Positions 62,325 through 64,000 of a DNA stretch of 64,000 nucleotides are shown here, piece after piece; the first letter of the stretch is position 1; the number at the start of each line of letters is the position of its first letter. The translations under genes and the position numbers were made by a program. The notes under the pieces were generated by a model. The model did no database searches. It was not told the origin of the DNA and worked only from the letters and a program-made list of their open reading frames with translations. Source of the stretch: Nitrobacter vulgaris (GTDB taxonomy: Bacteria > Pseudomonadota > Alphaproteobacteria > Rhizobiales > Xanthobacteraceae); the NCBI RefSeq assembly GCF_031453995.1, contig NZ_JAVDPZ010000022.1:1-64000 (forward strand), in the 5' to 3' direction.

Positions 62325-63854
62325 TCACTGCTTCTCCGGCATGATTTTGTAACCGACAATGCGCGTGGCCCAGACGCAGGGAGAAATATCATTGGCCCAT
62401 TGTTGGGTTGCCCAAAGCGTCTTGCGGTCAACGGGATCGAGCGCGGTTAGGATGCCGACCGAATTTCCCATCGGCGCCATGCTCTTCTCGTTCCGGCAAG
62501 TATAAGGCTGCGTACCCGCCACGACCGTTGCCGGGTCGGCAAAACGGCCGGCAGGATCATCTTTTCTGTGGGTCCAGAGCAACACCGACAGGTTGGTGCG
62601 CGCGCTCGAAGCGGTGCCGACGATACCAATATTACCTTCGCCATCGACGCCGATGGTTCCGAACTCCAAATGGAGGTCGGTGCTGGCGAGCTTTGCGGTC
62701 TGGCTGACGACGCAGGCCGCCGGCTGTGAGCAATCGAGATCGACATAGATCAGGATGTTGTTGGGATCGGCCCCCTGCGAGCCGCAGGCCTCACGGCATG
62801 GTCCGGTACCGAGCACGCCGTACAGATGCCAACCGTGCTGGACGACATTCATCAACCGGTGGCTCGGCGCGGCCCGAAGCGTGACCTCGCTGCCGGCCTG
62901 CGGGATGGACATGATATCGGCGCAGCACGGCGTGTTGTAGAGCCACTTGTTGGATTTCGATCCGACGTCGGTCTTGATCACCTGCTGGCTGCCGCCGGAA
63001 TTGTAAGTCCCGCCGCCACCGTTCCAAGTAAATGTGTTCACGATCCAGTCGAACGAGAAATTCGGGGAGCGCTGGCAGGCATATTGCGCGGTGCGATCAC
63101 AACTCTTGTTGGCGAAGAATGCGGGCGCGGCCGCAGCCTTTGTCGGGTCGTGATCGATGGCCGGCACGATGTCGAGAGGCATATTGTGGCCGCGGTTGAT
63201 GTGGGTCGGCGCAATGCCCTGCGCGATTGCCTTGACCTCATTTGAAGGCACTGCGAAGCAATCATAGGAGACCCCTGGCACGGTCGCGAGATTATCGTCG
63301 CCGATGTGGCCGCCGCAGACGTAGATACCGTTTTTGTCGTAACCCAGCTTGAGGCCTGGATCGCGATCGAGGCAAGCACCGCCTTGCAGGCACGACAGAG
63401 AGGTGCCGCCCCAGGCACCGGTCGCATCAGGGCCCGCGCTGACCAGCGTGCAGTCGTTGCGGCAGGTGACGGTGATGACCCAGCGCTCGATGAACTCGTC
63501 GTAGATGATGTGCGGCTCGAACGGGCCGCCGCCCCTCGGCGGATTTGGGTCAAGTCCGGCGGCGCGGATCACCGCGGACAGAGGCGTCGACTTCAACAGA
63601 TTGCCGGCGGGGTCATAGACGTTGACGTTCTGCCATGTGACCTGGACGACCTGCTTGCCGCTGGCCGCAACGTCCATCTCGGCTCGATCGCAGTGAATGG
63701 GTCCGATCTTCGGCTTGCACGTTTCGATTCCCGGTCCGCGGTCGCCGTCGAACGAAACGATCGTTTGCGCGTAAGCCCCGCTCAGGGAAAGGACCAGCAA
63801 CAGGGTTGGCAGGATAGCAAGACAAGAATTTCTTACCGTTCGGCGGTCGGTCAT
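62325..63854 (-). CDS. Large exported protein of unknown function
   Basis: A 509-residue protein with a clear signal peptide (CLAILPTLLLVLSLSGAYAQ) and no membrane segment, hence periplasmic or secreted. It has about 20 cysteines, many in pairs (CRNDC, SLSCLQGGAC, NTPCCADI, TGPCREAC), suggesting disulfides. Repeated beta-type blocks such as GLKLGYDKNGIYVCGGHIG, LHLEFGTIGVDGEGNIGIVG and MNVVQHGWHLYGVLGTG resemble blades of a beta propeller. No enzyme motif was recognised. A small gene ends 22 bases upstream on the same strand, so they may form an operon. Confidence 0.75.
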   Translation of the reverse strand: MTDRRTVRNSCLAILPTLLLVLSLSGAYAQTIVSFDGDRGPGIETCKPKIGPIHCDRAEMDVAASGKQVVQVTWQNVNVYDPAGNLLKSTPLSAVIRAAGLDPNPPRGGGPFEPHIIYDEFIERWVITVTCRNDCTLVSAGPDATGAWGGTSLSCLQGGACLDRDPGLKLGYDKNGIYVCGGHIGDDNLATVPGVSYDCFAVPSNEVKAIAQGIAPTHINRGHNMPLDIVPAIDHDPTKAAAAPAFFANKSCDRTAQYACQRSPNFSFDWIVNTFTWNGGGGTYNSGGSQQVIKTDVGSKSNKWLYNTPCCADIMSIPQAGSEVTLRAAPSHRLMNVVQHGWHLYGVLGTGPCREACGSQGADPNNILIYVDLDCSQPAACVVSQTAKLASTDLHLEFGTIGVDGEGNIGIVGTASSARTNLSVLLWTHRKDDPAGRFADPATVVAGTQPYTCRNEKSMAPMGNSVGILTALDPVDRKTLWATQQWANDISPCVWATRIVGYKIMPEKQ

Positions 63855-63875
63855 GATCGATGCGTATCCATGATT

Positions 63876-64000
63876 TCAGGCTCGCGCCGGAAGGGCGGCG
63901 AGCAGCTTGAGAAGCTTTGGCTTAAATGAAAGCGTTGCCACGACGAGTGCGGCTGCCACAGGCAGCTCCGTCACCCAGAGCAGGATTCCGTACTCCGATC
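63876..64000 (-). CDS. C-terminal end of a gene cut by the window edge
   Basis: The minus strand is open from the edge to a TGA at 63878-63876 and encodes EYGILLWVTELPVAAALVVA, then a short basic tail ending ALPARA. The hydrophobic stretch suggests a membrane helix. It lies 21 bases upstream of the exported-protein gene. Identity cannot be judged from 40 residues. Confidence 0.5.
   Translation of the reverse strand, partial: SEYGILLWVTELPVAAALVVATLSFKPKLLKLLAALPARA

Overview
The window looks like a chromosomal segment of an alphaproteobacterium of the Bradyrhizobium / Nitrobacter / Rhodopseudomonas / Afipia group (Nitrobacteraceae). The reasons are the ferrochelatase, ornithine decarboxylase and homospermidine synthase set, a heme-type FixL/FixJ pair with FixK, an alphaproteobacterial Zur box (GTTATATTATAAC), and a copy of a short dispersed repeat that I remember from these genomes. 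No intact rRNA, tRNA or CRISPR is present. Species is not determinable from the sequence alone.

Region 1 (1-20.5 kb) is core-like and dense. It holds hemH, a MAPEG protein, an M3 oligopeptidase, ornithine decarboxylase behind a long structured leader (probably the speF RNA motif), a GNAT, rnk, a CDF metal exporter and homospermidine synthase. A Zur-type zinc-uptake operon follows on the minus strand: a small His-rich membrane protein, ATPase, permease, binding protein, COG0523 GTPase with a long His loop, and a cytoplasmic WD40 protein. Then come sodB, a DUF2147 protein, and a divergent copA / csoR pair around an 8-3-8 palindrome.

Region 2 (20.5-54 kb) is an accessory island. It begins with hipBA and is littered with decayed transposase fragments (IS5, IS630, possibly IS110). 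Its core is a low-oxygen stress set: fixL-fixJ, a stand-alone receiver, a FixK-type regulator, three universal stress proteins, two CBS-BON proteins and one CBS protein, Hsp20, a P2-type cation ATPase, two zinc alcohol dehydrogenases (one frameshifted), a phosphotransferase/P-loop kinase fusion, an acyl-CoA-synthetase/GNAT protein, two c-type cytochromes, a ZIP transporter and an Mla-type lipid transporter. Perfect or near-perfect FixK boxes (TTGA-N6-TCAA class) lie in front of most of these units, so the island reads as one FixLJ-FixK regulon. Its content resembles the mycobacterial DosR dormancy regulon. A 3' half of a tRNA-Arg(CCG) gene at 53978-54027, preceded by degenerate CBS and Phd-antitoxin remnants, marks the right edge as a probable integration scar.

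Region 3 (54-64 kb) carries an ECF sigma factor / FecR / TonB siderophore receptor / PepSY membrane protein iron-uptake operon with unusual start codons. It is followed by an ISL3-type remnant, a Dyp-type peroxidase, and a large exported protein of unknown function with a truncated gene upstream of it at the right edge.
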